Shown here piece after piece: positions 30,379 to 39,717 of a stretch of DNA of 64,000 nt. Origin of the DNA: Tissierellia bacterium (lineage in GTDB: Bacteria > Bacillota > Clostridia > Tissierellales > Peptoniphilaceae); the NCBI GenBank assembly GCA_030529425.1, contig JAUMWX010000002.1, positions 186,001-250,000 on the forward strand. Direction: 5' to 3'. Position 1 is the stretch's first letter. Each line of letters opens with the position of its first letter. The notes under the pieces were generated by a model, which was not told the origin of the DNA, did no database searches, and saw nothing but the letters and a program-made list of their open reading frames with translations. Position numbers and translations under genes: made by a program.

Positions 30379-31284
30379 TTAAAATAATTCATCCACATAA
30401 TCTTGCAATTTTTCGGGATCGAATCCTCTTTCTTTCGCTTGTTTACGCCTTAGCTCTCCAGTGCCCCAATAATTCTCGCCATCATAGATTTCTTGGGCGG
30501 CTTTTTTGTAATCTGCTTCTGTTTTTTGCGGACTAATTGTTTGTGCATCCTCTTTTTTCGAGATTTTAGGTGCCACTATAAAACCTTTAAAACCTTTATT
30601 CTCAAGGTCTTTTAGTAACTTTTCCGCATTAGATTTTTGTGTGAACGCACCTAATTGTACTCTGTATAAATCCTCTGCTTTCAGTTTAGTTTGTTTTTGT
30701 GGCTTGGTATTAGGCTTAGCCACTGTCGGTTGTTTCGATTTCAATCCGTAATAATCTGCAATAGTTTTAGCGTACGCTTTCGCCAGCTCATTTTTCTTAG
30801 CCAAAAACTGCTTAGCGTCGTACTCATTGTCGTGAAAAAACATTTCAAACAAGGTTTTAACATCTGCCGTATTGCCATAGGCGAGAACGGCGAAATCATA
30901 GTCTTTCACTCCTCTATTCGGAATATCTAACAAATCAGAAGTTGCTTTACATAGTCTTGCTAAAAGTTCGTTACTTGTGTTTGGATTTTCGCTATAATAG
31001 AATGCCTCTACACCTGAGGCTTGATTCCTCCTAAACGCATTACTATGCCAGCTAATATACAAATCGGCATATTCATCATTAAACATAATTGCTCTTTCAT
31101 CTAAGTCAGGATCATGATTAATTGTCGGACGCGTTAAAAATATTTCTACTCCTGAATATTTTTCTAACTCTTTTCTCACCATCTCACCAAAGTAGAAATT
31201 ATTATCTCCTTCATTAAAGAAAATCCCACCTCTGTTATATTCTTCTCCCGGACCATGTCCGTAATCGAATACTATTTTTGTCAT
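30379..31284 (-). CDS. Endolysin: N-acetylmuramoyl-L-alanine amidase with SPOR-like and CW_7-like domains
   Basis: 301 residues from ATG 31284 (AAAGGAGAAAAGAC upstream). Residues 1-175 are an Amidase_3 zinc domain: FDYGHGPGEEYNRGGIF (first His), YFGEMVRKELEKY, the Glu/His region ADLYISWHSNAFRR, and ADVKTLFEMFFHDNEYD. A SPOR-like repeat follows (YRVQLGAFTQKSNAEKLLKDLENKGFKGF), then a CW_7-like C-terminus (YKKAAQEIYDGENYWGTGE and RRKQAKERGFDPEKLQDYVDEL) that probably binds cell wall. Different from the GH25 lysin of prophage 1. Confidence 0.92.
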   Translation of the reverse strand: MTKIVFDYGHGPGEEYNRGGIFFNEGDNNFYFGEMVRKELEKYSGVEIFLTRPTINHDPDLDERAIMFNDEYADLYISWHSNAFRRNQASGVEAFYYSENPNTSNELLARLCKATSDLLDIPNRGVKDYDFAVLAYGNTADVKTLFEMFFHDNEYDAKQFLAKKNELAKAYAKTIADYYGLKSKQPTVAKPNTKPQKQTKLKAEDLYRVQLGAFTQKSNAEKLLKDLENKGFKGFIVAPKISKKEDAQTISPQKTEADYKKAAQEIYDGENYWGTGELRRKQAKERGFDPEKLQDYVDELF

Positions 31285-31306
31285 GTCTTTTCTCCTTTCT
31301 TTCATA

Positions 31307-31345
31307 AACTATGGCTGATTTTTAGTTAATCAGCCATAGTTTTAT
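31307..31345. terminator. Hairpin just upstream of endolysin
   Basis: AACTATGGCTGATT-(7 nt)-AATCAGCCATAGTT, a perfect 14-bp stem flanked by T and A runs. It stands directly before the lysin ribosome site, as a comparable stem does before the prophage 1 lysin. Terminator, attenuator or lysin mRNA leader structure. Confidence 0.7.
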
Positions 31346-31424
31346 ACCTTTTTTGTTTTTAAATCGCTTAAAACTCAAATAAAAGCCAAATGGCTAAATT
31401 TAAGAGACTAATATTATTAGTCTC

Positions 31425-31811
31425 TTAATGTATCTTGTGCGAATTGTCTAGTTGATAATTGACAATTTCATCTCTTGCTGCATGAGCAGTCCCGTTAGCC
31501 CCTTGCTTTATAATCCAATCAAGTACGGCAAGAGTTGATTTCATCAGCAGCTTTCTTTCCTCGTTTGATTTTTGGATTTGTATGTTTTGTTTATCATTTT
31601 CTTCTGTCAAAGATCCCACGTTACTCTTGAATTCACCGAACTCGTTTGCGATATATTCTATCGCTTGATTCCTCGCATTCTTTTTGTCTCTCCACTCTTT
31701 ATACTTGCTTGTGTAAGTGTAGAGTTTAGCGATTCCGCTCAGAAACGCAATAACGATTCCGAAACCCAACATAAAACCTTTTACATATTCCCACATTTCA
31801 TATATCGTCAT
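31425..31811 (-). CDS. Membrane-anchored phage protein of the lysis region
   Basis: 128 residues. One N-terminal transmembrane helix (FMLGFGIVIAFLSGIAKLYTY), then a basic stretch KYKEWRDKKNARNQ and helical cytoplasmic part EEFGEFKSNVGSLTEENDKQ-like, ending MKSTLAVLDWIIKQGANGTAHAARDEIVNYQL. Often seen before holin genes in Firmicute siphophages, unassigned. A stem (AGAGACTAATA) follows the stop. It matches the slot of 981-1346 in prophage 1 without clear sequence identity. Confidence 0.75.
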   Translation of the reverse strand: MTIYEMWEYVKGFMLGFGIVIAFLSGIAKLYTYTSKYKEWRDKKNARNQAIEYIANEFGEFKSNVGSLTEENDKQNIQIQKSNEERKLLMKSTLAVLDWIIKQGANGTAHAARDEIVNYQLDNSHKIH

Positions 31812-31825
31812 TCATCATTATCCCC

Positions 31826-32080
31826 CTAACCGTTCGCTTTAGGTTTCAATTTTTCGGCAAGGATAGCTTGAGTAATTAACAACCCCTCAAGGTCTTTAGC
31901 CTCTGACCTATTATCCCAAATAAACCTTACTCTTTTCTTTTCAAGCTCCACAATTTCGCTCTCTTTACTTCTTATCTGATTCGTCAACTGATTGTAATGC
32001 TGCTCAGTACGAATTTTCTCATCTCTTAAGACTCTTACCATCTCATCTATTTCATTTTTAAATTCTTGTAAAATTTCCAT
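31826..32080 (-). CDS. Coiled-coil phage protein downstream of tail-tip gene
   Basis: 84 residues from ATG 32080, which overlaps the upstream stop (TAATG). Heptad-rich: LQEFKNEIDEMVRVLRDEKIRTEQ, YNQLTNQIRSKESEIVELEKKR, ending in IWDNRSEAKDLEGLLITQAILAEKLK. Homologous to 1350-1580 of prophage 1 (shared W-(E/D)-N-x-x-EA-(R/K)-(E/D)-LE). Probably a small tail-tip or assembly protein. Confidence 0.78.
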   Translation of the reverse strand: MEILQEFKNEIDEMVRVLRDEKIRTEQHYNQLTNQIRSKESEIVELEKKRVRFIWDNRSEAKDLEGLLITQAILAEKLKPKANG

Positions 32081-33825
32081 TATTTCCAATACCCCCAACA
32101 TTCAATATAAAAGTTAACTGCATTGTTAACATTGCTATTTGGTCGCCAGAAGAGCAACTCTATCAAACTCGCAGATTTAACAGTCGGCATTAATCCAAAT
32201 GACCAACCGTGACTTGCATAACTCACTGCTATATGAGTATTCGAAAAAGGAACAACTGGTCGCAAATTAACCGTAAAGTAAGATAGCCCGCTCCACGTGC
32301 TTAAGGTGGGTGTTACAACTAAAGTTTTCCTTACCCTCATACTCCCATCAGAGTATTTAGTTACTTCTCCTCCGGCTTCTCCTCTATTTCCTATTTTTTC
32401 TATTTCATAAATAACCGGTCTACCATCGCGATATAAATCAAGACCAAAATCGATTCCAGGACTTGTCATTTCCACGACTTTACCAAGAGCCATTCTTTTC
32501 GTTCCATCAGTCGCATATGAAAGTACAAAAAACGCAGTTGCAAGTGTACAAATCCTCTCAACAGTTACGAAATAGTCTCTCACTTCAAGCTTGAATTCAT
32601 AAGCTTTAGACTCACTCGCGTGGGCAAGTATTGCTGCTGTGTCAACTGTGTAATCATCCGAATTACTGTATAAAGATATCCAGCTCGATGAGTCTTTTTC
32701 GCGATAAAATAACTTAACGCTTTTTGTGTTCTTGTTATTCATTGAAAGAATGTTAGCCTTGAAAAATGTCTTTGCCCTTGTTCCTGTTGCATCGTAATTT
32801 CCTGCAGTATTAACTCTATTTGTCGATAATTTAAAAATTTGAGGCGGTTCATAGCTTAAGACATTTATTGACTTGATCAATGTCTTTTTTCGTCCTCTAC
32901 TATCGACTACCTCACATATTATGTTATTCGTGCCTGCATTCTTAAGAAAGTCGCTTGTTGCAGATTTTGTATTGTATACAGTTCCGTTCATCTTGATTTT
33001 GTAACTCTTTATTACAGATCCTCTTACCCCGCTTGCTGTAATATTTACTTTCGCTTTTGACTTGTTTTGCACGCAAGCTCCGAAACTTGCTTGTATGTCT
33101 TGATTTGTCTGCGAAACACTGAAATCAAGGCTCGGGACTACGGTAGCCGGCACGAACACATTATAGCCTCTTGAGTAAACATCATCTCCCACGCGCTGAC
33201 TTCCCTTGAAGGTTCTAATCTTGAAGTCAATTGCTCCTTTAGCGGAGTTCGGAAGATTATCGATATATCCATCGAACAAAGTAAATGAGATAGTTGTTCC
33301 TATCCCATTGCCAATCAATCTCCAATTCTGCGTGTTCTGCAATCTATACCAAATGCTATGCGTAAACAAGTCAGAAGCTCTATTAATTCTAAGAGTTGTC
33401 GTCTTGCCAAGCGTTCTGTTGTTTACATCCAAAGATTCAATACCACTTGCTCTTGGAATCGTGTCAAGAACGGCAACTCCATTACCTTGAATATTTACGG
33501 TATTATAGTAAATCCCACCTTCTACAGCAATGTTGACGCTTTTAGACCCGGAATTGTCGTGTGGAATAGTAACGGTACCTGTAGCTACAACGGTATTGTT
33601 ATAAATCTGCATTTCTCCGTTTTGTGCATATCGGACAACTCCATTAATTGTCACTTTCGCATTTCTTAACGTTTCCCAATAACCCTCGTCCTGGATTCCT
33701 TTCGTTCTAAGCTTCCAATCTATGACTGACTTGTTATTTTCTATTGATTGACTCTTTATAGTCCATTCTAGTGCTAAATATGCGCTATTATATGAACTTG
33801 TCTGAATTGTTCCTGTCTTCGCCAT
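32080..33825 (-). CDS. DUF859-type phage minor structural protein (tail tip/fibre)
   Basis: 581 residues, the same length as the prophage 1 gene. Beta-rich structural protein expected at the tail tip. Residues 1-170 and about 350-470 (VKLFYREKDSSSWISLYSNS region) are almost identical to the other copy, while residues 210-340 and the C-terminal 90 differ moderately, including IAVSYASHGWSFGLMPTVK. The variable stretches are where host-contacting surfaces would be expected. Coupled to the upstream Tal gene by a 1-nt overlap. Confidence 0.86.
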   Translation of the reverse strand: MAKTGTIQTSSYNSAYLALEWTIKSQSIENNKSVIDWKLRTKGIQDEGYWETLRNAKVTINGVVRYAQNGEMQIYNNTVVATGTVTIPHDNSGSKSVNIAVEGGIYYNTVNIQGNGVAVLDTIPRASGIESLDVNNRTLGKTTTLRINRASDLFTHSIWYRLQNTQNWRLIGNGIGTTISFTLFDGYIDNLPNSAKGAIDFKIRTFKGSQRVGDDVYSRGYNVFVPATVVPSLDFSVSQTNQDIQASFGACVQNKSKAKVNITASGVRGSVIKSYKIKMNGTVYNTKSATSDFLKNAGTNNIICEVVDSRGRKKTLIKSINVLSYEPPQIFKLSTNRVNTAGNYDATGTRAKTFFKANILSMNNKNTKSVKLFYREKDSSSWISLYSNSDDYTVDTAAILAHASESKAYEFKLEVRDYFVTVERICTLATAFFVLSYATDGTKRMALGKVVEMTSPGIDFGLDLYRDGRPVIYEIEKIGNRGEAGGEVTKYSDGSMRVRKTLVVTPTLSTWSGLSYFTVNLRPVVPFSNTHIAVSYASHGWSFGLMPTVKSASLIELLFWRPNSNVNNAVNFYIECWGYWK

Positions 33826-35660
33826 TACTTGATCACCCCAATTCCCGCAATATTGTCTGTTATCATTCTGAATTCCGACTGCGCAATCTGCATTCTTGTA
33901 ACTACTTGAATATCGTCAACAAATAATTGATTGTTTGTGAAATAAGCAACTTCCTTGCCTTTATCCAAAAATACAATTTTCTTGTTTTCAAGCTTCAATT
34001 CAAGCTCGTTACCTTCTTCACCTAATAAGATTTTTCCATCGATGAACCTGATGTATTTTTCGAGCGTTTCTTGACGTTCATTATTGACTTTCTGTTCATC
34101 ATCAAAATCATTTTGAGTTACGAATTTAAATTCAAATTCTTCCGTAGTCTGTTTTAGAGTTGAATAGTTGTTGTTAATAATCTCCATGTCGTTATCATAA
34201 TCGTCTTTCTTGACTGTTGTCGTAATCGACTCATTACTTGAGATGTCGAGAGATTGACCCACATCACTAGCTAACTGATTGACCGTTATTGAATTAACAC
34301 CGATAAAATCGGTGTTAAACACGCCGTCAATAGTCCACGCATACACATAAGGTCCTTGAATTCCCGTCTTAGAATAGCCGATTCCATTCCTGTTGAATTG
34401 CCATACTTTAGTAGCGGTAGCTTCATCATCAGTATCCATTACAATCATTCTGTCTTTGTAGTACCTTGTATATCCGCCAAAACCGCTATTAATTAAGTCT
34501 GTAGCAACTTTCTTATATTTCTCAAGAATCGACGTCCCTAACTCATTTTCTAAGTTTTCTATTTTTTTTATCGCTTTTTTGGATTGATTAATCGCGTTAT
34601 TAAGCGTTTTAACGTCTTCCCCCAAAGTTAACATGATGTAGCGCTCCTCGATAGGATCGTATCTGTAAGAAGTTACTTGTTTCATAAATTCAACTCCAAG
34701 AGGCTCGTGGATTATCGTAACCGTATCGCCGATGTAGACCGATTCAAGCTGCTTGTAGTGTTTATATTCTTCAGTCTGCGACAAATCCACGAAATCAACA
34801 TCCGCCGTAATTGTGGGCGTGTCTACAGCCTCTATATACTCTTTAGCCGTTTTTCTTAGAAGCTTAATGGCTTCTTCGTGCTCAATCGCATCGTCCTCGT
34901 CAGAGCTTAACTTTTTCGATTTTATGCCATCAAACCTCGCGTTTTTAACTCTCGCGATAGCATAATTAGCAGATTTAGGGCTGTTTACATATTTCTCAGG
35001 AAGAAATAATCCGTCGAATCCCTGTGGCATCACCTTAGTCACAACACCCGAATAGTCCTCTAAGAAGTTCAATCCTGTAAGGTTCTTTCGGTACTTGATC
35101 TTAACCCCTCTATCTTCTCCCAGAGAACTCAGCCAATTAATTCTGAAATTATCCCTCTCCAATTGCCCTCCGGCACGGGATAAAAATGAGTTGTCGTCGT
35201 CCCCAAGAAGCACAGATAAGAGATTCTCTCTAACAATTCTTGAATTGAATGTCTTCTGAATGTTGCTGGTCCCAACGAAGTTGTGCGGCACTAGAGCTTT
35301 CGACAATAATTGCTTGATAGCGCCATCCCCATTTCTGTTTTGAATGAAGGTGTCTTCAACAAAATTACCTGCCAAATCGTATGAGATATGCATTGCGTGA
35401 ACGGTTATTCCGCTTAGCATGTCGTTTTTCTCGATCGAATCAATTCTGAATGCTTGATGGTTTTTAGGGCCCTTGGAGTACACAATTCTCTCAGGTATTA
35501 TCGATTCGTATAATCTACCTTTGAGAGGGTAGAAAAACGACATATCGTAGACTCCATTAATCACTTCAGTAATTACAGCGTCCGACGCATCGACTAAAAC
35601 TCCTAATCCTCTCGATAGAAAGTTTTTTTCATCTCTATCAAATAATTTTATTTTCTCCAT
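33825..35660 (-). CDS. Tail-associated endopeptidase-like protein (Tal)
   Basis: 611 residues from ATG 35660, which overlaps the Dit stop (TAATG) and has GGAGAG 7 nt upstream. N-terminus KIKLFDRDEKNFLSRGLGVLVDASDAVITEVINGVYDMSFFYPLKG matches the phage minor structural protein/prophage endopeptidase-tail family (TIGR01665-like), with SYDLAGNFVEDTFIQNRNGDGAI, VKIKYRKNLTGLNFLEDYSGVVT and the hub fold typical of gp44-type proteins. From TVNQLASDVGQSLDISSNE to the end it is nearly identical to the prophage 1 gene, whose first two thirds are unrelated. Confidence 0.9.
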   Translation of the reverse strand: MEKIKLFDRDEKNFLSRGLGVLVDASDAVITEVINGVYDMSFFYPLKGRLYESIIPERIVYSKGPKNHQAFRIDSIEKNDMLSGITVHAMHISYDLAGNFVEDTFIQNRNGDGAIKQLLSKALVPHNFVGTSNIQKTFNSRIVRENLLSVLLGDDDNSFLSRAGGQLERDNFRINWLSSLGEDRGVKIKYRKNLTGLNFLEDYSGVVTKVMPQGFDGLFLPEKYVNSPKSANYAIARVKNARFDGIKSKKLSSDEDDAIEHEEAIKLLRKTAKEYIEAVDTPTITADVDFVDLSQTEEYKHYKQLESVYIGDTVTIIHEPLGVEFMKQVTSYRYDPIEERYIMLTLGEDVKTLNNAINQSKKAIKKIENLENELGTSILEKYKKVATDLINSGFGGYTRYYKDRMIVMDTDDEATATKVWQFNRNGIGYSKTGIQGPYVYAWTIDGVFNTDFIGVNSITVNQLASDVGQSLDISSNESITTTVKKDDYDNDMEIINNNYSTLKQTTEEFEFKFVTQNDFDDEQKVNNERQETLEKYIRFIDGKILLGEEGNELELKLENKKIVFLDKGKEVAYFTNNQLFVDDIQVVTRMQIAQSEFRMITDNIAGIGVIK

Positions 35661-36337
35661 TATATTTCTCTCCAATTCGGAATTAGTTCCACTTTTGATA
35701 CGCCTCCACTGAAATTCAAAATTGTTGTCTTATTAGAATCGAGAAAGAATACATCCCCCGTTACTCGGCTGTCGTAATTCACGTTGTCTCTGTGAATTAC
35801 ATCAGCTTCACAGTCTACAATTACATAATCTTCAACTCCCGTAATTCTCATAACCTGTACTAAATTCTTAGTTATTCCGATGTCTCCAGAAGCATAAATT
35901 CTAAGGATCGGGTAAGCATCTGAATTGTAATTATTCGCAAGACTCATAGATGTGCCGAATATCTTCTCCTTCCCCGAATCTAAATACTTGTAAGGAGAAA
36001 AGGACAAAGTAATTCCAAAGCTCAGAAGTTCCCCATCATCGAGGATCTCTCTTATGTCAAGATTAACCACTCTGTACTTCCAGAACCTATCCGCGCTTGT
36101 TTCAAATTTCAGCTCTCCGAAATTTCCGAAATAGGCAATAAGCTCACTTCTAGTGCATTCCGCATGTCCGGTAAGCGTAAGAGAAATGTTATCATAAGTG
36201 CCTTTATCGATTGTTAATGTCCCATCCCTTCCGCTTACGATTCTCTCCTCTGTTCGTCTAACAGGTTTAGGGATTGAGGGCAATTCGTTAAACACTATGT
36301 TAAGTTCACTACAATTCCTACCGTTAACAATTATCAT
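35660..36337 (-). CDS. Distal tail protein (Dit)
   Basis: 225 residues of the siphovirus tail component family: MIIVNGRNCSELNIVFNELPSIPKPVRRTEERIVSGRDGTLTIDKGTYDNISLTLTG, with the R-x-GTL start-of-barrel motif and LSFGITLSFSPYKYLDSG in the middle, then a galectin-like C-terminal part (NYNSDAYPILRIYASGDIGI; GDVFFLDSNKTTILNFSGG). Forms the ring linking tail tube to the tip. ATGA overlap with the tape measure gene. Confidence 0.92.
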   Translation of the reverse strand: MIIVNGRNCSELNIVFNELPSIPKPVRRTEERIVSGRDGTLTIDKGTYDNISLTLTGHAECTRSELIAYFGNFGELKFETSADRFWKYRVVNLDIREILDDGELLSFGITLSFSPYKYLDSGKEKIFGTSMSLANNYNSDAYPILRIYASGDIGITKNLVQVMRITGVEDYVIVDCEADVIHRDNVNYDSRVTGDVFFLDSNKTTILNFSGGVSKVELIPNWREI

Positions 36338-39114
36338 TGTTGCCCCCTTCCTATATTCTGTCTCTTGATTTCAGCGCCAATTCTTCTGACAAGACTTCTT
36401 ACATCTTCTTGTGTATTATTCTCAACTTTTTCTATACTGATATTGATATCTCCATACTCCTTATTGCTGTAGATCTTATTTTCTTCAGCGGTAAGAATTC
36501 TTTCGCCTCTGTGAAGATGCGCTTTATAGCCGTCATACGGAACATAATCAAGTCCGTTTGATCTGTGAGAGAATTGACCTGCAATTCCTGAAACTACCGC
36601 GTAAGATTCAATGTGATTAGTTATCTCATTTCTGGTGACCGAATACTCTTTATCGTCGTACTTAAGAGCGTTAATCTTATTAACATTATCTTGAACACCC
36701 ACAAATAACTTGTAGAGGGTCGATAACTGCTTACCCGTTTCAATGTCAATGTTTCTTGTAAGCTCAGGGAAGGCTTTATATAATTTCTTTATCCCCCCGT
36801 TGCGCAGATTAGTGTATTCCCTGGTCGCTCCCTCACGGTATTTCTCCGCTTCATGCACAAGTGCCTTGTAGTGCTTAATTTCTTGTTCGGTGAGTTTGCC
36901 ATTCTGCAGTTCCTTATCGGTTTTATAGCTTACCGCAAAATCTATCATTTTTTGATATTGTTCCTCGGTTGCTTTAGCACTGTCGTCTCTCTGCTTGTTA
37001 AGTCTTATAATCTCTTGTTCGATGTGCCTTGAAGTCATCTGATCTTTATTCTTGATCATATTCGACATTATAAGCTCTTGTTCATTCTTACTCTTAGCAA
37101 CAGCTCTAATCTGCTCGTTAGCCATTTCTTGATATAATTTATCAAGTTCTTTTTTCTCTTCTGTAGCGTTCTTAACGCCTTTCTTCTTGATCTCTTCGTA
37201 AAGTTCGACGATTCTTTTTTTCATATTCTCAACTTTGGTTTTTCGCTCTTCTGCCATAGCTGTAACATCTTCAAGAATCTTAGTTTTTTGTTCGCTCGTA
37301 AGAGTTGTCGATCTCCCGAAAAGCTCCTCGAAAGACTTAATATTGCTTTCTTTTTGGCCATCTATCGCCTTAATCGTCGTACTAGCCATCTGGTCAACAT
37401 TAGTTGTAATAGCCTTGATATTTTCATCTGTAATCGGTCCTACTTTAGAGAATAGCTGTATTGTAGATTGTTGAGCCGACTCAGACAATTTGAAGTAAGA
37501 TTCCATTTGCTTTTTTGTTTCTTCTGAAATTTTGACGCTTGTCGTCTCGGCAACCTCCACCATCTGACCGTTGACTTCAACCATTCGCGTGCCCGTCTTG
37601 ACGTATCCGTCGGCTAAGTTGTTTACCGCAGGAGTTGCTTTCTGTTCGAGACCCTTATAGATCGCATACCCTGCACCTGCAACCAATCCTGCACCTAGTA
37701 CAAACGGAGCTGCTGCCGCTGCCGCAGTACCAAGACCTATTGAGGTCCCTCCTAATGCAGCCGTTAATCCTGTAGCCGTCTTTGTGGCGATTAAAGCTTT
37801 CCCTCCAAATAACCCTAATCCTGACTTAACAAGCCCTAAAACCTTTGGCAGTTTGCCCGCAGTACTCAAAATTCCCCCGAATCCTTTGACCAGAGGACCT
37901 GCGGCAATTAGTCCACCTCCCCATTTCAGATACATCTCCTGCGTTTTATCGTCTAGGCTTGTGAACCAATTTACCCCCTTCTCGACAAGTCCGAATACTT
38001 TTTCGAACACCGGCAATAATTTATCTCCGATTTCAATTGCTTTGTTTTTCATGTTGTTCATGGCTCTTGCCATTCTTTCCGCGGGAGTTGAGTTAATCTT
38101 ATCGAACGCCTCCTGTGTTGCTCCTGCGCTCTTTCCCATCAATTCTAAAATCTCGTTGTACTCTTTACCGTCTTGGTTTGCTAAAACCAAAGCGGCGGAA
38201 CCCGCTTCGACTGAGCCGAACATGTCCTTCAATGTTTTTCCGCTCTTTTTCGCGTATCCCGAAAGCATATTTAAGATTTCGGATGTGCTCTTACCTTCAG
38301 CCTTAAGCTCAGCGAAACCCTTGTCTGTCAATTCTCTTAAAGCTTTGTCCGAATCCGAGCCCGCTTTTGTAATTTCTGAAAGCATTGATTTTAAATATGT
38401 GCCCGCCTCCGCAGTAGCTATTCCGTTTTTAGTGAGAACGGCATAAGAGGTAGAAAGTTCGGTAATATTAAAATTGGCACTTGACGCGATAGGAATAACT
38501 TTACCCATGCTAGCCGCCAATTCGTCTACAGTAGTTTTCCCGAGATTTTGTGTTGTAATCAACAAATCGGAAATTCTCGTAGTGTCCTCAGCTTTGAGTT
38601 TGTATCCGTTGATTGCTGTTGTAAGTACGTCAACCGCCTTAGCTCCCGATGTGAACCCGCCTTTTGCAAGCTTCATCGCTTCTGTGGTAAATCCTATTGC
38701 TTTTTTCTGATCAACCCCAGCAGATATTGAACCGTAAACTGATTCTGCGAAATCATTAACTGCAACATTAGCCTCAGATGAAGCTTTCAGGATTTCTTTT
38801 TTATACTGCTTGTAATCCACCTGATTCTTGTCAAGTAAAGTCGAAACTTTAGCGAAGCTAGACTCGAAATCAACAGCCATTTTTGCAGCAGTTATTCCAA
38901 GTCCAACAAGAGGCAAAGTAACAAATTTGGTAAGATTTCCGCCGAGTTTGTTAAGGCTTGCTCCTGCTAATCCGATTCTATCGAATCTACCCTGAATCTT
39001 TTTAGCTTCTGAATCTACAATCTTTCCCGCTTGTCGCATGTTCGTTGCGATTTTATCGGTGCTTACAATAATCTCAGTCGAAATCGGAGGAAGTCCAATC
39101 GCTGTTACACTCAT
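36334..39114 (-). CDS. Tail tape measure protein
   Basis: 926 residues. Family core in the N-terminal third: AAKMAVDFESSFAKVSTLLDKNQVDYKQYKKEI, AVDVLTTAINGYKLKAEDTTRISDLLITTQNLGKTTVDELAASMGKVIPIA and the SEILNMLSGYAKKSGKTLKDMFGSVEA-type region (TIGR01760). Hydrophobic Ala/Gly-rich segment at about 430-490, then long coiled coils (KKELDKLYQEMANEQIRAVAKSKNEQE). The C-terminus DYVPYDGYKAHLHRGERILTAEENK is a common tape-measure end. Starts 4 nt inside the T reading frame. Confidence 0.95.
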   Translation of the reverse strand: MSVTAIGLPPISTEIIVSTDKIATNMRQAGKIVDSEAKKIQGRFDRIGLAGASLNKLGGNLTKFVTLPLVGLGITAAKMAVDFESSFAKVSTLLDKNQVDYKQYKKEILKASSEANVAVNDFAESVYGSISAGVDQKKAIGFTTEAMKLAKGGFTSGAKAVDVLTTAINGYKLKAEDTTRISDLLITTQNLGKTTVDELAASMGKVIPIASSANFNITELSTSYAVLTKNGIATAEAGTYLKSMLSEITKAGSDSDKALRELTDKGFAELKAEGKSTSEILNMLSGYAKKSGKTLKDMFGSVEAGSAALVLANQDGKEYNEILELMGKSAGATQEAFDKINSTPAERMARAMNNMKNKAIEIGDKLLPVFEKVFGLVEKGVNWFTSLDDKTQEMYLKWGGGLIAAGPLVKGFGGILSTAGKLPKVLGLVKSGLGLFGGKALIATKTATGLTAALGGTSIGLGTAAAAAAPFVLGAGLVAGAGYAIYKGLEQKATPAVNNLADGYVKTGTRMVEVNGQMVEVAETTSVKISEETKKQMESYFKLSESAQQSTIQLFSKVGPITDENIKAITTNVDQMASTTIKAIDGQKESNIKSFEELFGRSTTLTSEQKTKILEDVTAMAEERKTKVENMKKRIVELYEEIKKKGVKNATEEKKELDKLYQEMANEQIRAVAKSKNEQELIMSNMIKNKDQMTSRHIEQEIIRLNKQRDDSAKATEEQYQKMIDFAVSYKTDKELQNGKLTEQEIKHYKALVHEAEKYREGATREYTNLRNGGIKKLYKAFPELTRNIDIETGKQLSTLYKLFVGVQDNVNKINALKYDDKEYSVTRNEITNHIESYAVVSGIAGQFSHRSNGLDYVPYDGYKAHLHRGERILTAEENKIYSNKEYGDINISIEKVENNTQEDVRSLVRRIGAEIKRQNIGRGQQ

Positions 39115-39422
39115 CTCTTAACCCCCCTTTCTCTTATTTTTTTTAGGTCAGCTTTCGTCTGACTTAGTCTCCAGAAATCTTTCAAGGCTTCTCTTCCTTT
39201 CTCGGTTGAATTCATAGAATCAATCCAACTGTCCTTTTTGATAAGAAGATATACTTGAAGCGGAAGTTTCAGCAATTCAAAAAGCGAGCATTTCGCGTAC
39301 TCACTCATGCGCTTTTGCTCGCTTGTTAACTGTTCATAATCCTCTTCCCACTTCTCGTAATTGAAGTATTTCTGAATTACCGCTTTGCGGATTTTTGAAT
39401 CTTCCGGAAGGGGGATTCTTAG
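39111..39422 (-). CDS. Tail assembly chaperone T extension (-1 frameshift product)
   Basis: 103 codons in the -1 frame beginning at the CCCAAAC slip site at the end of gpG: LRIPLPEDSKIRKAVIQKYF, NYEKWEEDYEQLTSEQKRM, SEYAKCSLFELLKLPLQVYLLIKKDSWIDSM and so on to RERGVKR. The frame is open throughout with no ribosome site near its internal ATG at 39308. The resulting G-T fusion is about 201 residues. gpGT binds the tape measure during tail assembly in related phages. Confidence 0.85.
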   Translation of the reverse strand, partial: LRIPLPEDSKIRKAVIQKYFNYEKWEEDYEQLTSEQKRMSEYAKCSLFELLKLPLQVYLLIKKDSWIDSMNSTEKGREALKDFWRLSQTKADLKKIRERGVKR

Positions 39423-39715
39423 TTTGGGTCTGTTGCAATGTCAATCGATCTGGTTGCGATTAACTGCCATAGATATACTACAGTTGCCCTCGTAAGATTC
39501 TTAACTTCATCGACTGTTATTTTGATTTTTTCGTCGTTAGCTGATAACACTTCTGCTAAGAATTTACATTGATCGTCAAGAGTGCCTGATTCCTCAATCT
39601 TAATCATTTTCTCGAATTGCAGAACATTGATATCCCTAACTTTCAACGTTTTATCCCCAACTTTTATTTCTAGTCTTCTGTTTAGAAAATTATTTAAATC
39701 AATTACTTTGTCCAT
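39419..39715 (-). CDS. Tail assembly chaperone G
   Basis: 98 residues: DLNNFLNRRLEIKVGDKTLKVRDINVLQFEKMIKIEES, then QCKFLAEVLSANDEKIKITVDEVKNLTRATVVYLWQLI. Similar in pattern to gpG chaperones of Firmicute siphophages. The last sense codons GAC-CCA-AAC before TAA form the frameshift site. Lies 2 nt from the major tail protein gene. Confidence 0.86.
   Translation of the reverse strand: MDKVIDLNNFLNRRLEIKVGDKTLKVRDINVLQFEKMIKIEESGTLDDQCKFLAEVLSANDEKIKITVDEVKNLTRATVVYLWQLIATRSIDIATDPN
39422..39428 (-). promoter_or_regulatory. Programmed -1 frameshift heptamer CCCAAAC
   Basis: C-CCA-AAC in the gpG frame, an X-XXY-YYZ slippery heptamer placed directly before the gpG TAA. The -1 frame is open from here into the T domain. 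Stop codon adjacency favours pausing at the site. Confidence 0.88.
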
Positions 39716-39717
39716 TA

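Noticed and set aside
37784..38446. 220-codon plus-strand open frame within the tape measure gene
   Set aside because: Antisense shadow of a well-supported family gene; Pro/Ser/Leu-rich composition typical of reverse-frame artefacts.
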